Origin: Levilactobacillus andaensis
Lineage (GTDB): Bacteria > Bacillota > Bacilli > Lactobacillales > Lactobacillaceae
Reading direction: 5' to 3'
DNA: 64,000 nt
Assembly: GCF_016861695.1 (NCBI RefSeq)
Contig: NZ_BOLP01000007.1
Coordinates: 62,001 to 126,000 of the forward strand
Part shown: piece after piece, positions 17,930 through 28,599 of the stretch
Position numbering within the stretch: position 1 is the first letter of the stretch
Layout: the number at the start of each line of letters is the position of its first letter
Position numbers and translations under genes: made by a program
The notes under the pieces: generated by a model
What the model saw: the letters and a program-made list of their open reading frames with translations, nothing else
Told to the model about the DNA's origin: nothing
Databases searched by the model: none

Positions 17930-19083
17930 TGTATTTGCAAGAGTTGCAGCTGCAGCATTTTCGTAATTACCAAGATGCCGATCTTCAGTTAGGTCAAGGC
18001 ATCAACGTCTTATTGGGTGAAAATGCGCAGGGCAAGACCAATTTACTAGAGGCAATCTACGTGCTGGCGTTAACCCGCAGTCACCGAACCGCCAATGACC
18101 ATGATTTGGTCAATTGGCAGGCCAAAACGGCCAAGGTGAGTGGCCGCGTGGTTAAATCTGCCGGCACGGTGCCGTTAGAGCTCACTTTTTCGCGGCAGGG
18201 GAAACGGGCCAAGGTCAATCACTTGGAACAAGCGCGGCTTTCCCAGTACGTGGGTCAGCTAAACGTGATCTTGTTTGCACCGGAAGATCTCGCCATCGTC
18301 AAAGGCGCTCCCGCTGTGCGGCGGCGCTTTATGGATATGGAGTTCGGGCAAATGAATCCCCGTTACCTTTACAACCTCAGTCAGTACCGGACCTTATTGA
18401 AGCAACGGAACCACTACTTGAAGGATTTACAACACAAACAAAAAAAGGACCTCCTTTTTTTGTCTGTCCTGTCCGATCAGTTAGCGGCTTACGGGGCGGA
18501 AATTATCATGGCCCGGCTGACGATGTTACGTAAGCTCGAGCACTGGGCCCAGACGATTCACGCTGAGATTTCACAGCAGCGCGAGGAGTTGACGTTCCAC
18601 TACGCGACGCAGGTCCCTGACGACCAGTTGACGGACGCCAAGACCATTTGCGATGCGTTAACGGCCCTCTACACCAGGCAGCGCGACAAGGAACTCTATC
18701 AGGGAACGACTCTGATTGGCCCGCACCGCGACGACCTGCATTTTCAGGTCAACGGCAAGAATGTCCAGACGTTTGGGTCGCAGGGCCAGCAACGGACTAC
18801 GGCGTTGAGCGTCAAGCTTGCCGAGATCGACCTGATGAAAGAAGAGACCGGTGAATATCCGGTCTTATTACTTGATGACGTACTTTCCGAACTGGATGAC
18901 GCCCGCCAGACACATTTGTTGACGGCGATTCAGGACAAAGTACAAACGTTTATTACCACCACCAGCTTGAGCGGGATCACTCGCCAGCTGATCAAGGACC
19001 CAACCATTTTTCACGTGGAGAACGGGGCCGTGGTGGCCGATGAATCGCCTGCAACGGGGGATTCGGCAACAAAGGAGGATTAG
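17929..19083 (+). CDS. recF: DNA replication and repair protein RecF
   Basis: A 384-residue SMC-like ATPase of the RecFOR pathway, which loads RecA at gaps. It has Walker [13 protein letters not shown] near residue 30, a signature segment [10 protein letters not shown] late in the protein and Walker [12 protein letters not shown]. Length is slightly above the usual 370 because of a polar tail. The start overlaps the yaaA stop by one base, and gyrB follows after 3 bp, so yaaA-recF-gyrB-gyrA form one operon. Confidence 0.97.
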   Translation: MYLQELQLQHFRNYQDADLQLGQGINVLLGENAQGKTNLLEAIYVLALTRSHRTANDHDLVNWQAKTAKVSGRVVKSAGTVPLELTFSRQGKRAKVNHLEQARLSQYVGQLNVILFAPEDLAIVKGAPAVRRRFMDMEFGQMNPRYLYNLSQYRTLLKQRNHYLKDLQHKQKKDLLFLSVLSDQLAAYGAEIIMARLTMLRKLEHWAQTIHAEISQQREELTFHYATQVPDDQLTDAKTICDALTALYTRQRDKELYQGTTLIGPHRDDLHFQVNGKNVQTFGSQGQQRTTALSVKLAEIDLMKEETGEYPVLLLDDVLSELDDARQTHLLTAIQDKVQTFITTTSLSGITRQLIKDPTIFHVENGAVVADESPATGDSATKED

Positions 19084-19086
19084 GCA

Positions 19087-21033
19087 GTGGCTGATTACGA
19101 ACACGAAACCAAAGCAGAACAAGCCCGGGAATACGATGCCAGCCAAATTCAAGTCTTGGAAGGCTTGGAAGCGGTCCGGAAGCGTCCAGGGATGTACATT
19201 GGCACGACCAGTTCCCAAGGTCTGCACCATTTGGTCTGGGAAATTGTCGATAACGGGATCGATGAAGCCTTAGCGGGCTTTGCCGACGTTATTCACGTGA
19301 CGGTCGAAAAGGACAACAGTATCACCGTGACCGATAACGGGCGGGGGATTCCTGTGGATATTCAGAAGAAGACGGGGAAACCCGCTTTGGAAACGGTCTA
19401 CACGATCCTGCATGCCGGTGGTAAATTTGGCGGCGGCGGGTACAAGGTCTCCGGTGGTCTCCACGGGGTGGGGGCGTCCGTTGTTAACGCCCTGTCGACC
19501 CATTTGGAGGTTCAAGTCATTCGGGATGGCAAACGTTATGCCATTGGCTTTGAACGCGGCCACGTGAAGACACCGATGTACGTTGCCGAAGAGGGCCTTG
19601 ATCCAGAACGCCATGGGACCATCGTTCACTTCCTGCCGGATCCAGATATCTTCCGGGAAACGACGACGTTTGATATTAAGACGTTGACCACCCGGATCCG
19701 CGAGCTGGCTTTCTTGAACAAGGGTCTGCGAATCACGATTCGTGACGAACGACCAGAAACGCCAACGGAAGAGGATTTCCTGTATGAAGGCGGGATTCGC
19801 CACTATGTTGACTACTTAAACGAAAATAAAACGACACTGTTCGAACCACCGATCTACGTTGAAGGCCAAGAAAATGGCATCACCGTTGAAGTGGCCCTAC
19901 AGTATACCGATGATTATCACAACAACCTGTTGACCTTTACCAACAACATCCATACCTACGAAGGTGGGACGCATGAGGAAGGGTTCAAACGGGCCTTGAC
20001 GCGGGTCGTCAACGACTATGCGCGCCAAAACAAGCTGATGAAGGACAACGAACCTAACCTGACCGGGGATGACGTTCGTGAAGGCTTAACCGCCGTGGTC
20101 TCCGTCAAGCATCCGGACCCTCAGTTTGAAGGTCAAACCAAGACCAAGTTAGGGAACTCCGATGCCCGGACGGCCGTGGACCACACGTTTGCCGACCACT
20201 TCATGCGTTACCTGATGGAGCACCCCGATATTGCCCGCAAGGTTGTGGACAAAGGGACGTTGGCTTCCAAAGCGCGGGTCGCTGCAAAGCGGGCGCGGGA
20301 AGTTACGCGGAAGAAGAGCGGACTTGAAATCAGTAACCTGCCTGGGAAATTGGCCGATAACACGTCCAAGGACCCCGAAATCTCCGAATTGTTCATTGTC
20401 GAAGGGGATTCCGCCGGTGGGTCGGCTAAGCAAGGCCGGTCGCGGCTGACACAAGCCATCCTGCCTATTCGGGGGAAAATTTTAAACGTGGAAAAGGCCT
20501 CAATGGACCGGATCTTAGCCAACGAAGAAATTCGTTCGCTGTTTACGGCCATGGGGACCGGGTTTGGTGACGATTTCGACGTTGCCAAGGCCAACTACCA
20601 TAAGCTGATCATTATGACCGATGCCGATGTCGATGGCGCCCACATTCGGACGCTGTTATTGACGCTGATCTACCGTTACATGCGGCCATTACTGGATGCT
20701 GGGTTCGTTTATATCGCCTGTCCACCGCTCTATCGGGTTCGCCAAGGGAAGTTCCAACGTTACTTGGATACCGATGATGAGTTGAAGGAAATTTTAGGCA
20801 AATTAGCTCCTGCACCCAAGCCACAAATTCAACGGTACAAAGGGTTAGGAGAAATGGACGCGGAACAACTTTGGGAAACGACCATGGATCCTGAAAACCG
20901 GCGGCTCTTACGGGTCGACGCACAAGACGCCATCAATGCAGATCAAGTCTTCAGCATGTTGATGGGGGATAAAGTTGCGCCCCGCCGGCAATTTATCGAG
21001 GATAACGCGACCTTTGCTGACCTTGATGTTTAA
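19087..21033 (+). CDS. gyrB: DNA gyrase subunit B
   Basis: A 648-residue ATPase subunit of gyrase, which introduces negative supercoils. GHKL motifs are clear: [24 protein letters not shown], and the [15 protein letters not shown] lid glycines. The TOPRIM domain has [13 protein letters not shown] near residue 437 and [13 protein letters not shown]. The C-terminus holds [19 protein letters not shown]. It starts with GTG 19087 after GGAGGATTAG. The presence of recF upstream and gyrA downstream separates it from the ParE paralogue. Confidence 0.98.
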   Translation: MADYEHETKAEQAREYDASQIQVLEGLEAVRKRPGMYIGTTSSQGLHHLVWEIVDNGIDEALAGFADVIHVTVEKDNSITVTDNGRGIPVDIQKKTGKPALETVYTILHAGGKFGGGGYKVSGGLHGVGASVVNALSTHLEVQVIRDGKRYAIGFERGHVKTPMYVAEEGLDPERHGTIVHFLPDPDIFRETTTFDIKTLTTRIRELAFLNKGLRITIRDERPETPTEEDFLYEGGIRHYVDYLNENKTTLFEPPIYVEGQENGITVEVALQYTDDYHNNLLTFTNNIHTYEGGTHEEGFKRALTRVVNDYARQNKLMKDNEPNLTGDDVREGLTAVVSVKHPDPQFEGQTKTKLGNSDARTAVDHTFADHFMRYLMEHPDIARKVVDKGTLASKARVAAKRAREVTRKKSGLEISNLPGKLADNTSKDPEISELFIVEGDSAGGSAKQGRSRLTQAILPIRGKILNVEKASMDRILANEEIRSLFTAMGTGFGDDFDVAKANYHKLIIMTDADVDGAHIRTLLLTLIYRYMRPLLDAGFVYIACPPLYRVRQGKFQRYLDTDDELKEILGKLAPAPKPQIQRYKGLGEMDAEQLWETTMDPENRRLLRVDAQDAINADQVFSMLMGDKVAPRRQFIEDNATFADLDV

Positions 21034-21064
21034 CGTGTAACGGGAAGAACGGAGGGTAAAAAAT

Positions 21065-23641
21065 TTGGCTGATCAAGATTATTTAAGTCGAATCACCGAC
21101 GTTGACCTTTCACAAACGATGCGCACATCCTTCCTGGATTACGCGATGAGTGTGATTGTTCAGCGGGCGTTACCGGATGTGCGGGATGGTTTGAAGCCAG
21201 TCCACCGCCGGATTTTGTACGATATGCATGAACTCGGGATCACCCCCGACAAGCCATTCCGGAAATCAGCCAGAGTGGTCGGGGATGTCTTGGGTAAGTA
21301 CCATCCACATGGGGATTCCGCCGTATACGAATCCATGGTGCGAATGGCGCAAGACTTCTCGTACCGCTACATGTTAGTGGATGGTCACGGGAACTTCGGC
21401 TCCGTCGATGGTGACGGTGCCGCTGCCATGCGGTATACCGAAGCACGCCTGAGCAAAGTTGCGATGGAAATGTTGCGGGATATCAACAAGGACACGATTG
21501 ATTTTCAAGATAACTATGATGGGTCCGAAAGAGAACCCGTTGTCTTGCCATCACGGTTCCCCAACCTGTTAGTTAACGGGGCTTCCGGGATCGCCGTGGG
21601 GATGGCAACGAACATTCCGCCGCATAACCTGACGGAAGTGATCAGTGCCCTGCACATTTTGATGAAGAACCCCGATGCCAGCTTAGCCGACTTGATGGAG
21701 GCTGTGCCGGGTCCCGATTTCCCTACTGGGGGGATCGTGATGGGTAAGGCCGCTATTCGGCGGGCTTACGAGACCGGTAAAGGGACCATTACCTTGCGGG
21801 CGAAGGTCGACATCGAAGAAGAAAAGAATGGGAAGCAACGCATTGTGGCCACGGAAATTCCATACATGGTCAACAAGGCGAAATTGATCGAACGAATCGC
21901 CGAACTGGCCCGGGACAAACGAATCGAAGGCATCACCGATGTTAACGATGAGTCTGACCGGACAGGGATGCGGATCGTGGTCGATGTTCGTCGCGATGCG
22001 AGTGCCGAAGTTATTTTAAATAACCTATACAAGATGACCTTGCTGCAGACCTCATTTGGGATCAACATGCTGGCCATTGTAAACGGCGCGCCCAAAGTGT
22101 TGGGATTGAAGCCAATTCTGCAGTACTACTTGGAATTCCAGATGGAAGTTATCCGTCGGCGGACCGCGTTTGAACTGAAGAAGGCCGAAGCCCGGGCCCA
22201 CATCCTGGAAGGGTTGCGGATCGCACTGGACCACATCGACGCCATCATCACCATTATTCGGCAGTCCGAGACCGCTGAAGTGGCGAAAAATGAGTTGATG
22301 ACGCGTTACAGTCTGTCAGACAAACAATCACAAGCCATCTTGGACATGCGGTTGGTTCGTCTGACCGGTTTGGAACGCGAAAAGGTCGAAAAAGAATACA
22401 ACGATGTCATGGCGAACATCAAGGATTACAAGGAGATCTTGGCATCCAAGGAACGTCAACAAGACATCATCTACCAAGAACTCTTGGAAATCCAAAACAA
22501 GTTTGGCGACAAGCGGCGGACCGAATTGATGGTCGGCGAAGTGCTGAGCTTGGAAGACGAAGACTTGATCGCTGAAGAAGACGTCGTGGTCTCTTTGACG
22601 CACAACGGCTACATCAAGCGCTTGCCAACGTCTGAGTTCAAGGCGCAGAACCGTGGGGGTAAAGGGGTTCAAGGCATGGGCGTGCACGATGATGATTTCA
22701 TCGAACACCTCGTGGCGACCTCGACTCACGATATGTTGTTGTTCTTCACCAACACCGGGAAAGTTTACCGGATGAAGGGCTACGAGATTCCTGAATACGG
22801 TCGGACGGCCAAGGGGATTCCAGTGATCAACTTACTGGGAATCAACAATAACGAGCACGTTCAGGCCGTTATCAACGTGGCCAATCCGGGCGAGAACGCC
22901 AACCGGGACCTATTTTTCACCACGGTCCAAGGGACGGTCAAACGGACGCCAGTTGATGAATTTGCCAACATTCGGAGTAATGGTCTGAAGGCCATCAATC
23001 TGAAGGAAGACGATGAACTGATCGACGTGGACATTATCAATGCCCAAGCGAACATGATCATCGGGACGCACTTGGGCTACGCCGTCAGCTTTGCGGCTGA
23101 AGACGTACGTTCCATGGGTCGTTCCGCAACCGGGGTCCGTGGGATTCGCTTGCGTGAGGGTGACTATGTCATTGGCGCCAGTGTTCTCAAGCCAGACAGC
23201 CACGTGTTTGTCATTTCCGAAAAGGGTTATGGGAAGCAAACGGCTGCCAGCGAGTACCCAATCAAGGGTCGTGGCGGTAAAGGGATCAAGACCGTCAACG
23301 TGAGTGAGAAGAACGGGCCTTTGGCTGGTTTGACCACGCTCGATGGCGACGAAGACATCATGTTGGTCACCAACAAGGGTGTCATGATTCGCTTTAGCGG
23401 CGCCGACGTTTCCGAGACCGGGCGGGCAACCTTAGGGGTCCACTTGATTCGGTTAAACGACGATACCGCCGTGGCTACGATGGCCAAGGTGGCGAAGGAA
23501 GACGAAACGGACGATGAGACCGCACCAGCTGACGGGAATGCCCCGGTAGCTAGCGACGATGCCACCGCCGAATCGGCTCCAGTTGTACCAGACGATACCG
23601 ATGCTGCTAGTGATAGCGACGACGATACCGCCGAAGATTAA
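21065..23641 (+). CDS. gyrA: DNA gyrase subunit A, with acidic tail
   Basis: An 858-residue breakage-reunion subunit. The catalytic tyrosine is in [10 protein letters not shown] near residue 125. The quinolone-determining region reads [17 protein letters not shown], with the serine and glutamate of the susceptible type. The C-terminal beta-pinwheel contains the GyrA-box ([11 protein letters not shown]). The last 50 residues are almost only D, E, A, S, P and T, a long acidic extension absent from the Bacillus protein but comparable in kind to the acidic tail that tunes E. coli GyrA wrapping. The start is TTG 21065 with GGAGGGTAA upstream. Confidence 0.97.
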   Translation: MADQDYLSRITDVDLSQTMRTSFLDYAMSVIVQRALPDVRDGLKPVHRRILYDMHELGITPDKPFRKSARVVGDVLGKYHPHGDSAVYESMVRMAQDFSYRYMLVDGHGNFGSVDGDGAAAMRYTEARLSKVAMEMLRDINKDTIDFQDNYDGSEREPVVLPSRFPNLLVNGASGIAVGMATNIPPHNLTEVISALHILMKNPDASLADLMEAVPGPDFPTGGIVMGKAAIRRAYETGKGTITLRAKVDIEEEKNGKQRIVATEIPYMVNKAKLIERIAELARDKRIEGITDVNDESDRTGMRIVVDVRRDASAEVILNNLYKMTLLQTSFGINMLAIVNGAPKVLGLKPILQYYLEFQMEVIRRRTAFELKKAEARAHILEGLRIALDHIDAIITIIRQSETAEVAKNELMTRYSLSDKQSQAILDMRLVRLTGLEREKVEKEYNDVMANIKDYKEILASKERQQDIIYQELLEIQNKFGDKRRTELMVGEVLSLEDEDLIAEEDVVVSLTHNGYIKRLPTSEFKAQNRGGKGVQGMGVHDDDFIEHLVATSTHDMLLFFTNTGKVYRMKGYEIPEYGRTAKGIPVINLLGINNNEHVQAVINVANPGENANRDLFFTTVQGTVKRTPVDEFANIRSNGLKAINLKEDDELIDVDIINAQANMIIGTHLGYAVSFAAEDVRSMGRSATGVRGIRLREGDYVIGASVLKPDSHVFVISEKGYGKQTAASEYPIKGRGGKGIKTVNVSEKNGPLAGLTTLDGDEDIMLVTNKGVMIRFSGADVSETGRATLGVHLIRLNDDTAVATMAKVAKEDETDDETAPADGNAPVASDDATAESAPVVPDDTDAASDSDDDTAED

Positions 23642-23654
23642 CAGATAATGGGTG

Positions 23655-23696
23655 AAACGGGTGGCTACCAGCGATGGTGGCACCCGTTTTTTTGCG
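23655..23696 (+). terminator. Terminator of the recF-gyrase operon
   Basis: AAACGGGTG and CACCCGTTT pair with an inner CCA/TGG step and are followed by seven T. Confidence 0.88.
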
Positions 23697-23848
23697 TTGT
23701 TTGGGGGATTGTAAGCTGAGTTAAGCCGCTTGCATGAAGAAACTAATATTAATTTAATTGTAAATGGTTTATCCCGTTTACTTGAATGATTAACTCTGCT
23801 ATCTTAGGGATTAACTAACAATCTGGGGATAGTAGGGGGTAAATCAAC

Positions 23849-24637
23849 GTGACAAATGCAGACTTTTCGGCGATGGTGAGTTGCTTAGGCCACAATTTAC
23901 AACGCGAGCGGCAACGAAAGGGACTTAGTCCGGCCGAATTGGCAACGGGCCTGTGTTCAGTTGACCAGTTACGGACGATTGAGGACGGCCAGACGATCCC
24001 GACACCTGAGCTGCTGACGGGCCTCTGTCGGCGCTTAAAGCTCCCCCTGCAGCAACTGACCCAGACTGGGTACGTCATGCGCCGTCAGCTGGTCTTTAGC
24101 CGTCGGGTGGAGACGTTGGTACGGCGCCAACAACCCGTTAAGCTGATGGCATATTTAGACAACCATGACCGATTAGCCACGTTGCGGACGGACCGGGATC
24201 TGCAGGTTTATTATTATTACTACGGGTGCAGTGTGTTTCAAGCGACCGGGGATGCCGGGCGAGCGAGTCGGTATTTTCAAACGGCCTTGTCATTGATGAC
24301 GCCACAACGGCCACAGCAGTATCAGTCCCTGGAACTGGTCACGCTGGCGACACAAAATTACGTTGAGGCGTTGGCCGGTCGCGCTGATGATGCCGGATTT
24401 ACTTTGGCGGTGAAAATGATCCGTGAGAATCGCGTGCTGGATGTGCACGACGCGCTGGGGACCATCTATTATCTATACGCGGCGATCTTGTTTCGACGAG
24501 GACAAGCCAATGTGGCCGGTCAGATCTTGCAAGAGGGGGTCGCTTGGGCGGCTCAACACCAGAGCTCGGCGCGGTTGGCAGATAATTTTGCCTTGTTGGC
24601 GACTTATGCGGTGGTTGTGCAAGCTGTGTCGGTTTGA
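23849..24637 (+). CDS. Rgg/MutR-like transcriptional regulator (XRE HTH plus TPR-like domain)
   Basis: A 262-residue protein. Residues 10-65 form an XRE helix-turn-helix (LQRERQRKGLSPAELATGL then TIEDGQTIPTPE). The remaining helical part has TPR-like units, as in Rgg/GadR/MutR regulators that often bind short peptide pheromones. No short peptide gene was found next to it. The start is GTG 23849 with AGGGGGT upstream. Insertion between gyrA and rpsF is not universal, so this is probably lineage-specific. It ends about 100 bp before the rpsF promoter. Confidence 0.75.
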   Translation: MTNADFSAMVSCLGHNLQRERQRKGLSPAELATGLCSVDQLRTIEDGQTIPTPELLTGLCRRLKLPLQQLTQTGYVMRRQLVFSRRVETLVRRQQPVKLMAYLDNHDRLATLRTDRDLQVYYYYYGCSVFQATGDAGRASRYFQTALSLMTPQRPQQYQSLELVTLATQNYVEALAGRADDAGFTLAVKMIRENRVLDVHDALGTIYYLYAAILFRRGQANVAGQILQEGVAWAAQHQSSARLADNFALLATYAVVVQAVSV

Positions 24638-24734
24638 AATTAATTTAAAAAATTGCGCCAATAAAAAAATATTCGCGGTCGTTTTGCGGAGTTAACTATA
24701 TAGCGTAGGCAATACCCCGTCGGTCGGCCCCGAT

Positions 24735-24763
24735 TTGCTTAAGTTTTAGATATATGCTATACT
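24735..24763 (+). promoter_or_regulatory. Promoter of rpsF-ssb-rpsR
   Basis: TTGCTT at 24735-24740 and TATACT at 24758-24763 with exactly 17 bp between them. The transcript would carry an 85-nt leader. Confidence 0.75.
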
Positions 24764-24769
24764 ACTAGC

Positions 24770-24854
24770 TTGTGAGTATCTGGCTTACGCTAGTGTCTCT
24801 CCTTGCTTCCGCATTGCAGCGGGGGCCTGAAGTCCATAAGGAGGTGTAACATTC
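24770..24854 (+). promoter_or_regulatory. rpsF leader, candidate S6:S18 autoregulatory RNA
   Basis: The leader contains a CCGC/GCGG hairpin (around 24806-24826) just before GGGGGCCTGAAGTCC and the AAGGAGG ribosome-binding site. In many bacteria the S6:S18 complex binds a CCG-bearing hairpin in this leader and represses the operon. The position and the CCG-containing hairpin fit, but I cannot confirm the full consensus by eye. Confidence 0.5.
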
Positions 24855-25151
24855 ATGGAAACTACTAAATACGAAATCACCTACATCATTCGTCCAGACC
24901 TTGACGATGCCGCTAAGACCGCACTGGTTGAACGCTTCGACAAGTTACTGACTGACAACGGTGCAGAAATGATCAACTCGAAAGACTGGTCAAAGCGTCG
25001 GTTCGCATACGAAATTGGTGGCTTTAACGAAGGTATCTACCACGTTATCACGGTAAATGCTTCTGATGATGCTGCTTTAAACGAATTCGACCGTTTAGCT
25101 AAGATCAACGACAGCATCTTACGTCACATGATCGTTAAGCGCGAAGACTAA
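24855..25151 (+). CDS. rpsF: 30S ribosomal protein S6
   Basis: A 98-residue S6. [13 protein letters not shown] at the N-terminus and [13 protein letters not shown] in the middle are diagnostic, and it ends in [15 protein letters not shown] lies 11 bases before ATG 24855. First gene of the rpsF-ssb-rpsR operon. Confidence 0.97.
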   Translation: METTKYEITYIIRPDLDDAAKTALVERFDKLLTDNGAEMINSKDWSKRRFAYEIGGFNEGIYHVITVNASDDAALNEFDRLAKINDSILRHMIVKRED

Positions 25152-25184
25152 TTTAACTTTAATTTTGAGAGGAGTTATTCAGCA

Positions 25185-25757
25185 ATGATCAACCGAGTAG
25201 TACTTACTGGCCGACTGACACGGGATGTTGACTTACGCTACACCCAAGGCGGTGCTGCTGTTGCCACATTTACGCTGGCCGTTGATCGGCGGTTCACCAA
25301 CAAAACTGGTGAACGAGAAGCTGATTTCGTGAGTTGCGTCATCTGGCGCAAGTCTGCGGAAAACTTTGCGAACTTCTTCCACAAGGGTTCCCTTGTCGGA
25401 ATTGAAGGCCGCATCCAGACCCGGAATTACGAAAATCAACAAGGCCAACGTGTTTACGTGACCGAAGTTGTTGTCGAGGACTTTTCATTCCTCGAACCAC
25501 GTTCTCGCAACGCGAACAACAATGAGGGCGGTAACTACAATGGCGGCTCCATGAATAATAATGCTCCTCAAGGTCAGAATCAGAATGCCAATCCGTTTAC
25601 GAGTGGCAACCCGACGGCAACCCCGTCAGCGCCTACGCAAAACACGAATCCTAATCCGGCCGGCAACCAAGGAAACGCTGGGAACAATAACTCAGCCGAT
25701 CCATTTGCCAATACTGGTGATTCAATTGACATTTCCGATGATGATTTACCGTTCTAA
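25185..25757 (+). CDS. ssb: Single-stranded DNA-binding protein
   Basis: A 190-residue SSB. The N-terminal OB fold (residues 1-105) starts [20 protein letters not shown] and contains [17 protein letters not shown]. The linker of about 70 residues is rich in N, G, P and Q. The tail ends DISDDDLPF, the acidic tip that recruits replication and repair partners. Its place between rpsF and rpsR is the rule in Firmicutes. GAGAGGAG lies upstream of ATG 25185. Confidence 0.98.
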   Translation: MINRVVLTGRLTRDVDLRYTQGGAAVATFTLAVDRRFTNKTGEREADFVSCVIWRKSAENFANFFHKGSLVGIEGRIQTRNYENQQGQRVYVTEVVVEDFSFLEPRSRNANNNEGGNYNGGSMNNNAPQGQNQNANPFTSGNPTATPSAPTQNTNPNPAGNQGNAGNNNSADPFANTGDSIDISDDDLPF

Positions 25758-25786
25758 TTTCTAAAACACGAGGAGGGAAATATCCT

Positions 25787-26026
25787 ATGGCAGGACAACG
25801 TCGTGGCGGCCGTCGCCGTCGTAAGGTTGACTTTATTGCAGCCAACCACATCGAATACATTGATTACAAAGACACTGACTTATTACGTCGGTTTATCTCC
25901 GAACGAGGCAAGATCTTACCTCGTCGGGTTACTGGCACGAGTGCCAAGAACCAACGTAAGTTAACCATCGCTATCAAGCGTTCACGGATTATGGGCTTAA
26001 TGCCTTTCGTCAGTGAAGAAGGTTAA
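25787..26026 (+). CDS. rpsR: 30S ribosomal protein S18
   Basis: A 79-residue S18 with a basic N-terminus ([13 protein letters not shown]) and the family blocks [20 protein letters not shown] and [16 protein letters not shown]. It partners with S6 in the ribosome platform. GAGGAGGG lies upstream, and a strong terminator follows. Confidence 0.98.
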   Translation: MAGQRRGGRRRRKVDFIAANHIEYIDYKDTDLLRRFISERGKILPRRVTGTSAKNQRKLTIAIKRSRIMGLMPFVSEEG

Positions 26027-26039
26027 TTCTAAATTCACG

Positions 26040-26078
26040 GGAACCAACTACAGAAATGTGGTTGGTTCTTTTTTTTGC
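26040..26078 (+). terminator. Terminator of rpsF-ssb-rpsR
   Basis: GAACCAAC and GTTGGTTC pair around TACAGAAATGTG and are followed by eight T. Confidence 0.9.
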
Positions 26079-26504
26079 CTATCTGCCGGAAAGCTTGCTA
26101 TGGTTAGCCCCCGTGGCGGTCATCGCTGTGAATGGTTTTTATGTGATTATATTTACAAGATTGTTTAGTAGCGGGGGTCCGGCGAAGCCCGTATACTGAG
26201 GGCACGATATTAATCGAAGGCCAAGATTAGATCGCCGGCTCGAGCTCAGGTGCGACTGTCCCTGATTTTTTCGTTTGGTAAATAGAGTGTGCGCAGAAAG
26301 TTTTTGTCCGTCATGGTTAGCCACGTTCCGTTAAGTTTTAGCAATCGCAACTAATTAATGGCTGAGCTCTTGAGCCACCGCATTACTTGGTTGCTTGGTT
26401 GTTGGCACTTACTTTACCAGGCTAGTCTAACTAAGTCATTGCATGAATCTTTTTATTGAAAGCGATTACAATGAAGCCATTCTTAATTAATGGAGGTATT
26501 TCCG
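26079..26504. other. Intergenic region upstream of gldA
   Basis: About 425 bp with no convincing gene. It includes a perfect catabolite-responsive element near its right end, annotated separately. A TATACT near 26191 could be a promoter element but has no obvious gene. Confidence 0.45.
26457..26470 (+). promoter_or_regulatory. Catabolite-responsive element (cre) for CcpA
   Basis: TGAAAGCGATTACA fits the cre consensus TGWAANCGNTNWCA at every fixed position. It lies 35 bp before the gldA start codon, in the leader or promoter, so binding of CcpA-HPr(Ser-P) would repress gldA during growth on preferred sugars. Confidence 0.75.
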
Positions 26505-27614
26505 ATGATTACAGCATTCGCAAGTCCATCTACTTATGTTCAAGGCGACCAACTGCTCAAGCAAGCGGCACGCTACATTGCACCATTTGGCGATCATGGG
26601 TTACTGCTGGCAGACGACATTGTGTGGGGCCTGATTGGCGAGGAATTCTACAAAGACCTAACCGCGGACGGCTTGAAAATCGAGCACATCCATTTCAACG
26701 GTGAAAGTTCACCCGAAGAAATCGATCGCATCAAGGCTATCGGTGAAGAAAAGGATGCCAAATTCGTCATTGCGCTGGGTGGCGGGAAGACCAACGACAC
26801 CACCAAGGCCGTTGGTGACCGACTCCACGTGCCGGTGGTTATCGTGCCAACGTTGGCGTCCAACGACTCGCCATGTACCCGACTGAGTGTGATCTACTCG
26901 GCCAACGGGGAATTCCTGAAGTACCAGTTCTATGACAAGAACCCTGACTTGGTCTTAGTCGACTCCTCCGTCATTGCCGGCGCACCAGTACGTTTCCTGA
27001 TTGACGGGATCGCCGACGCGTTATCAACGAACGTGGAGGCGCAGACCGTTGCACGGGCGCGGGCCACAACGTTATTGCCGTTACAGACTGACCAGACCGC
27101 GGCTGGAATCGCCTTAGCCGAAAAATGTGAAGAGCTGCTGTTCACCTACACGGACCAAGCCGTTGCCGCGGCTGCCGACCACGTGGTGACCCCAGCACTC
27201 GCCCATATCATTGAAGCCAACATCCTGCTGAGTGGGGTCGGGGCCGAAAGTTCCGGGTTGGCTGCTGCTCATAGTTTCCAAAATGGACTGACGGCACTGT
27301 CCGGCGATGTGCACCGCATGTCTCACGGGCAAAAGGTTTCGTTTGGGACCTTGGTTAACTTGATCTTGGAGGGGGCGAGCGACGAACGCTTTGCCCGCTA
27401 CCTGAATTTCGAAGCCAAATTGGGCCTGCCAACCACCTTAGCCGACCTGCATCTGGCCGACGCCACGGACGAGGACTTACTGAAGGTTGCCACGTTGACC
27501 ACCCAAGAGGGCGAAACCATCCACAACATGGGCTTCCCAGTAACGCCACGCGATGTGGTCGCAGCCATCAAAGCAGCAGATAGTCTGTCACGACGGATTC
27601 AAGGCTTAGATTAA
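26505..27614 (+). CDS. gldA: Glycerol dehydrogenase (iron-containing ADH family)
   Basis: A 369-residue NAD-dependent, metal-dependent alcohol dehydrogenase converting glycerol to dihydroxyacetone. The NAD-binding GGGKTNDTTKA is at about residue 90. The glycerol dehydrogenase signature PTLASNDSPCTRLSVIY follows. Metal ligands are the Asp in LIDGIADALST, the His in GLAAAHSFQNGL and the His in RMSHGQKVSFG. I chose ATG 26505, because TGGAGG lies upstream and the in-frame ATG at 26490 overlaps that site. A perfect cre just upstream indicates carbon catabolite control. Confidence 0.93.
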   Translation: MITAFASPSTYVQGDQLLKQAARYIAPFGDHGLLLADDIVWGLIGEEFYKDLTADGLKIEHIHFNGESSPEEIDRIKAIGEEKDAKFVIALGGGKTNDTTKAVGDRLHVPVVIVPTLASNDSPCTRLSVIYSANGEFLKYQFYDKNPDLVLVDSSVIAGAPVRFLIDGIADALSTNVEAQTVARARATTLLPLQTDQTAAGIALAEKCEELLFTYTDQAVAAAADHVVTPALAHIIEANILLSGVGAESSGLAAAHSFQNGLTALSGDVHRMSHGQKVSFGTLVNLILEGASDERFARYLNFEAKLGLPTTLADLHLADATDEDLLKVATLTTQEGETIHNMGFPVTPRDVVAAIKAADSLSRRIQGLD

Positions 27615-27630
27615 ATTAAATCACGCGTAA

Positions 27631-27675
27631 AGGAGCGCTTCGACCGGTGATGGTCGGAGCGCTCTTCTTTTTTAG
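27631..27675 (+). terminator. Terminator of gldA (copy 1 of a duplicated terminator)
   Basis: GGAGCGCTTCGACC and GGTCGGAGCGCTC form a long stem, followed by TTCTTTTTT. Nearly identical to the hairpin at 28518-28560. Confidence 0.88.
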
Positions 27676-27825
27676 TATGATTACTGAATATGTGGAGATG
27701 AGAACCATATGTATTTACGTTATAATTAATTTGCTCAGATAGTTAGTAAAACCTAGATGAAAACAACTGTAACGTAGAATTAAGTAGCTGTGAAAATTAA
27801 TAATTAAGTATATGGGAGTGATCAT

Positions 27826-28086
27826 ATGGAAAATTTAAAGAAAACCGAAGTACGCAAGGTTATTAACGTAGGTCACTCGGTTGGAATTACAATTCCAGCC
27901 AGCATGGCCAGAGCTTTCAAACTAGCTAAAGGTTCCCGAGTTGATGTGGTTGAGACTAAAGAGGGACTGACTATTAAGCCCCACGCAGAGGACGCGGAAC
28001 TAACACCTGAGTTTGTTTCGGCTATGAATGATGCGTATGGCCAGTATCGTGACGCATTAGAATCGCTCAGGAAGAGTGACGAGTAA
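27826..28086 (+). CDS. AbrB/MazE-type antitoxin of a Doc toxin pair
   Basis: An 86-residue protein. Residues 8-52 form a SpoVT/AbrB swapped-hairpin DNA-binding domain (VRKVINVGHSVGITIPASM then LAKGSRVDVVE). The C-terminal 30 residues would cover the toxin. It overlaps the downstream Doc-like gene by one base (TAATG), the typical antitoxin-first arrangement with coupled translation. As antitoxin it should also repress its own promoter. GGGAGTGATC lies upstream of ATG 27826. Confidence 0.82.
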   Translation: MENLKKTEVRKVINVGHSVGITIPASMARAFKLAKGSRVDVVETKEGLTIKPHAEDAELTPEFVSAMNDAYGQYRDALESLRKSDE

Positions 28087-28490
28087 TGGTTTATCTTTCG
28101 GCTAAACAATTAGTGGCAGTGAACTTAAAAGCGTTAAGTGGCACTGGTGAGAGTACGATCATTCGAAATGCTGAAGGATTATCTTCCATCGAAACTTTAC
28201 ATAAACAGGGATTCTTTGACAAGGAAGCTTATCCTTCGATCCAGAAGAAAATTGGAATCGTGTTCATCAAGATTATCAACTTGCACCCGTTTGAGGATGG
28301 CAATAAGCGTACGGCGGTACTGGCCGCGACTATTATGGCCAAGCTGAATGGTTATGCGTTAACCTTTACCAATAAGGAAATTGAATCTTTGGCGTTGCGG
28401 GTAGCGGCAACTGATGATATTGAGCTGGATTACGAGCAAGTGTACAGCCAATTCAAGGTACACTTAACTAAAATTAGTAAATCAAATTAG
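28086..28490 (+). CDS. doc: Doc/Fic-family toxin (death-on-curing type)
   Basis: A 134-residue Fic-fold protein. The catalytic motif HPFEDGNKRTA is intact near residue 62: His, then Phe, acidic residue, GNKR. The lysine replacing the usual second glycine of canonical Fic (GNGR) is the mark of Doc enzymes, which phosphorylate EF-Tu rather than transfer AMP. It starts inside the antitoxin stop codon. The pair stands between two near-identical terminators, so it can move or be lost as a unit (inference). Confidence 0.85.
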   Translation: MVYLSAKQLVAVNLKALSGTGESTIIRNAEGLSSIETLHKQGFFDKEAYPSIQKKIGIVFIKIINLHPFEDGNKRTAVLAATIMAKLNGYALTFTNKEIESLALRVAATDDIELDYEQVYSQFKVHLTKISKSN

Positions 28491-28517
28491 GAATCCGTTT
28501 GGAACAGTTGAAAAATG

Positions 28518-28560
28518 AAAGGAGCGCTTCGGCCGGTGTGTGTCGGAGCGCTCCTTTTTC
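28518..28560 (+). terminator. Terminator after doc (copy 2 of a duplicated terminator)
   Basis: GGAGCGCTTCGGCC and GTCGGAGCGCTCC form the stem, followed by five T. It differs from the gldA terminator at only a few positions. Confidence 0.88.
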
Positions 28561-28574
28561 GTTAGTTCAAATAA

Positions 28575-28590
28575 TGTTCCACGTGAAACA
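28575..28590. other. parS-like site 3
   Basis: TGTTCCACGTGAAACA, one mismatch from the palindromic consensus and a form also accepted by ParB proteins. Intergenic. Confidence 0.85.
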
Positions 28591-28599
28591 TCGACCAGC

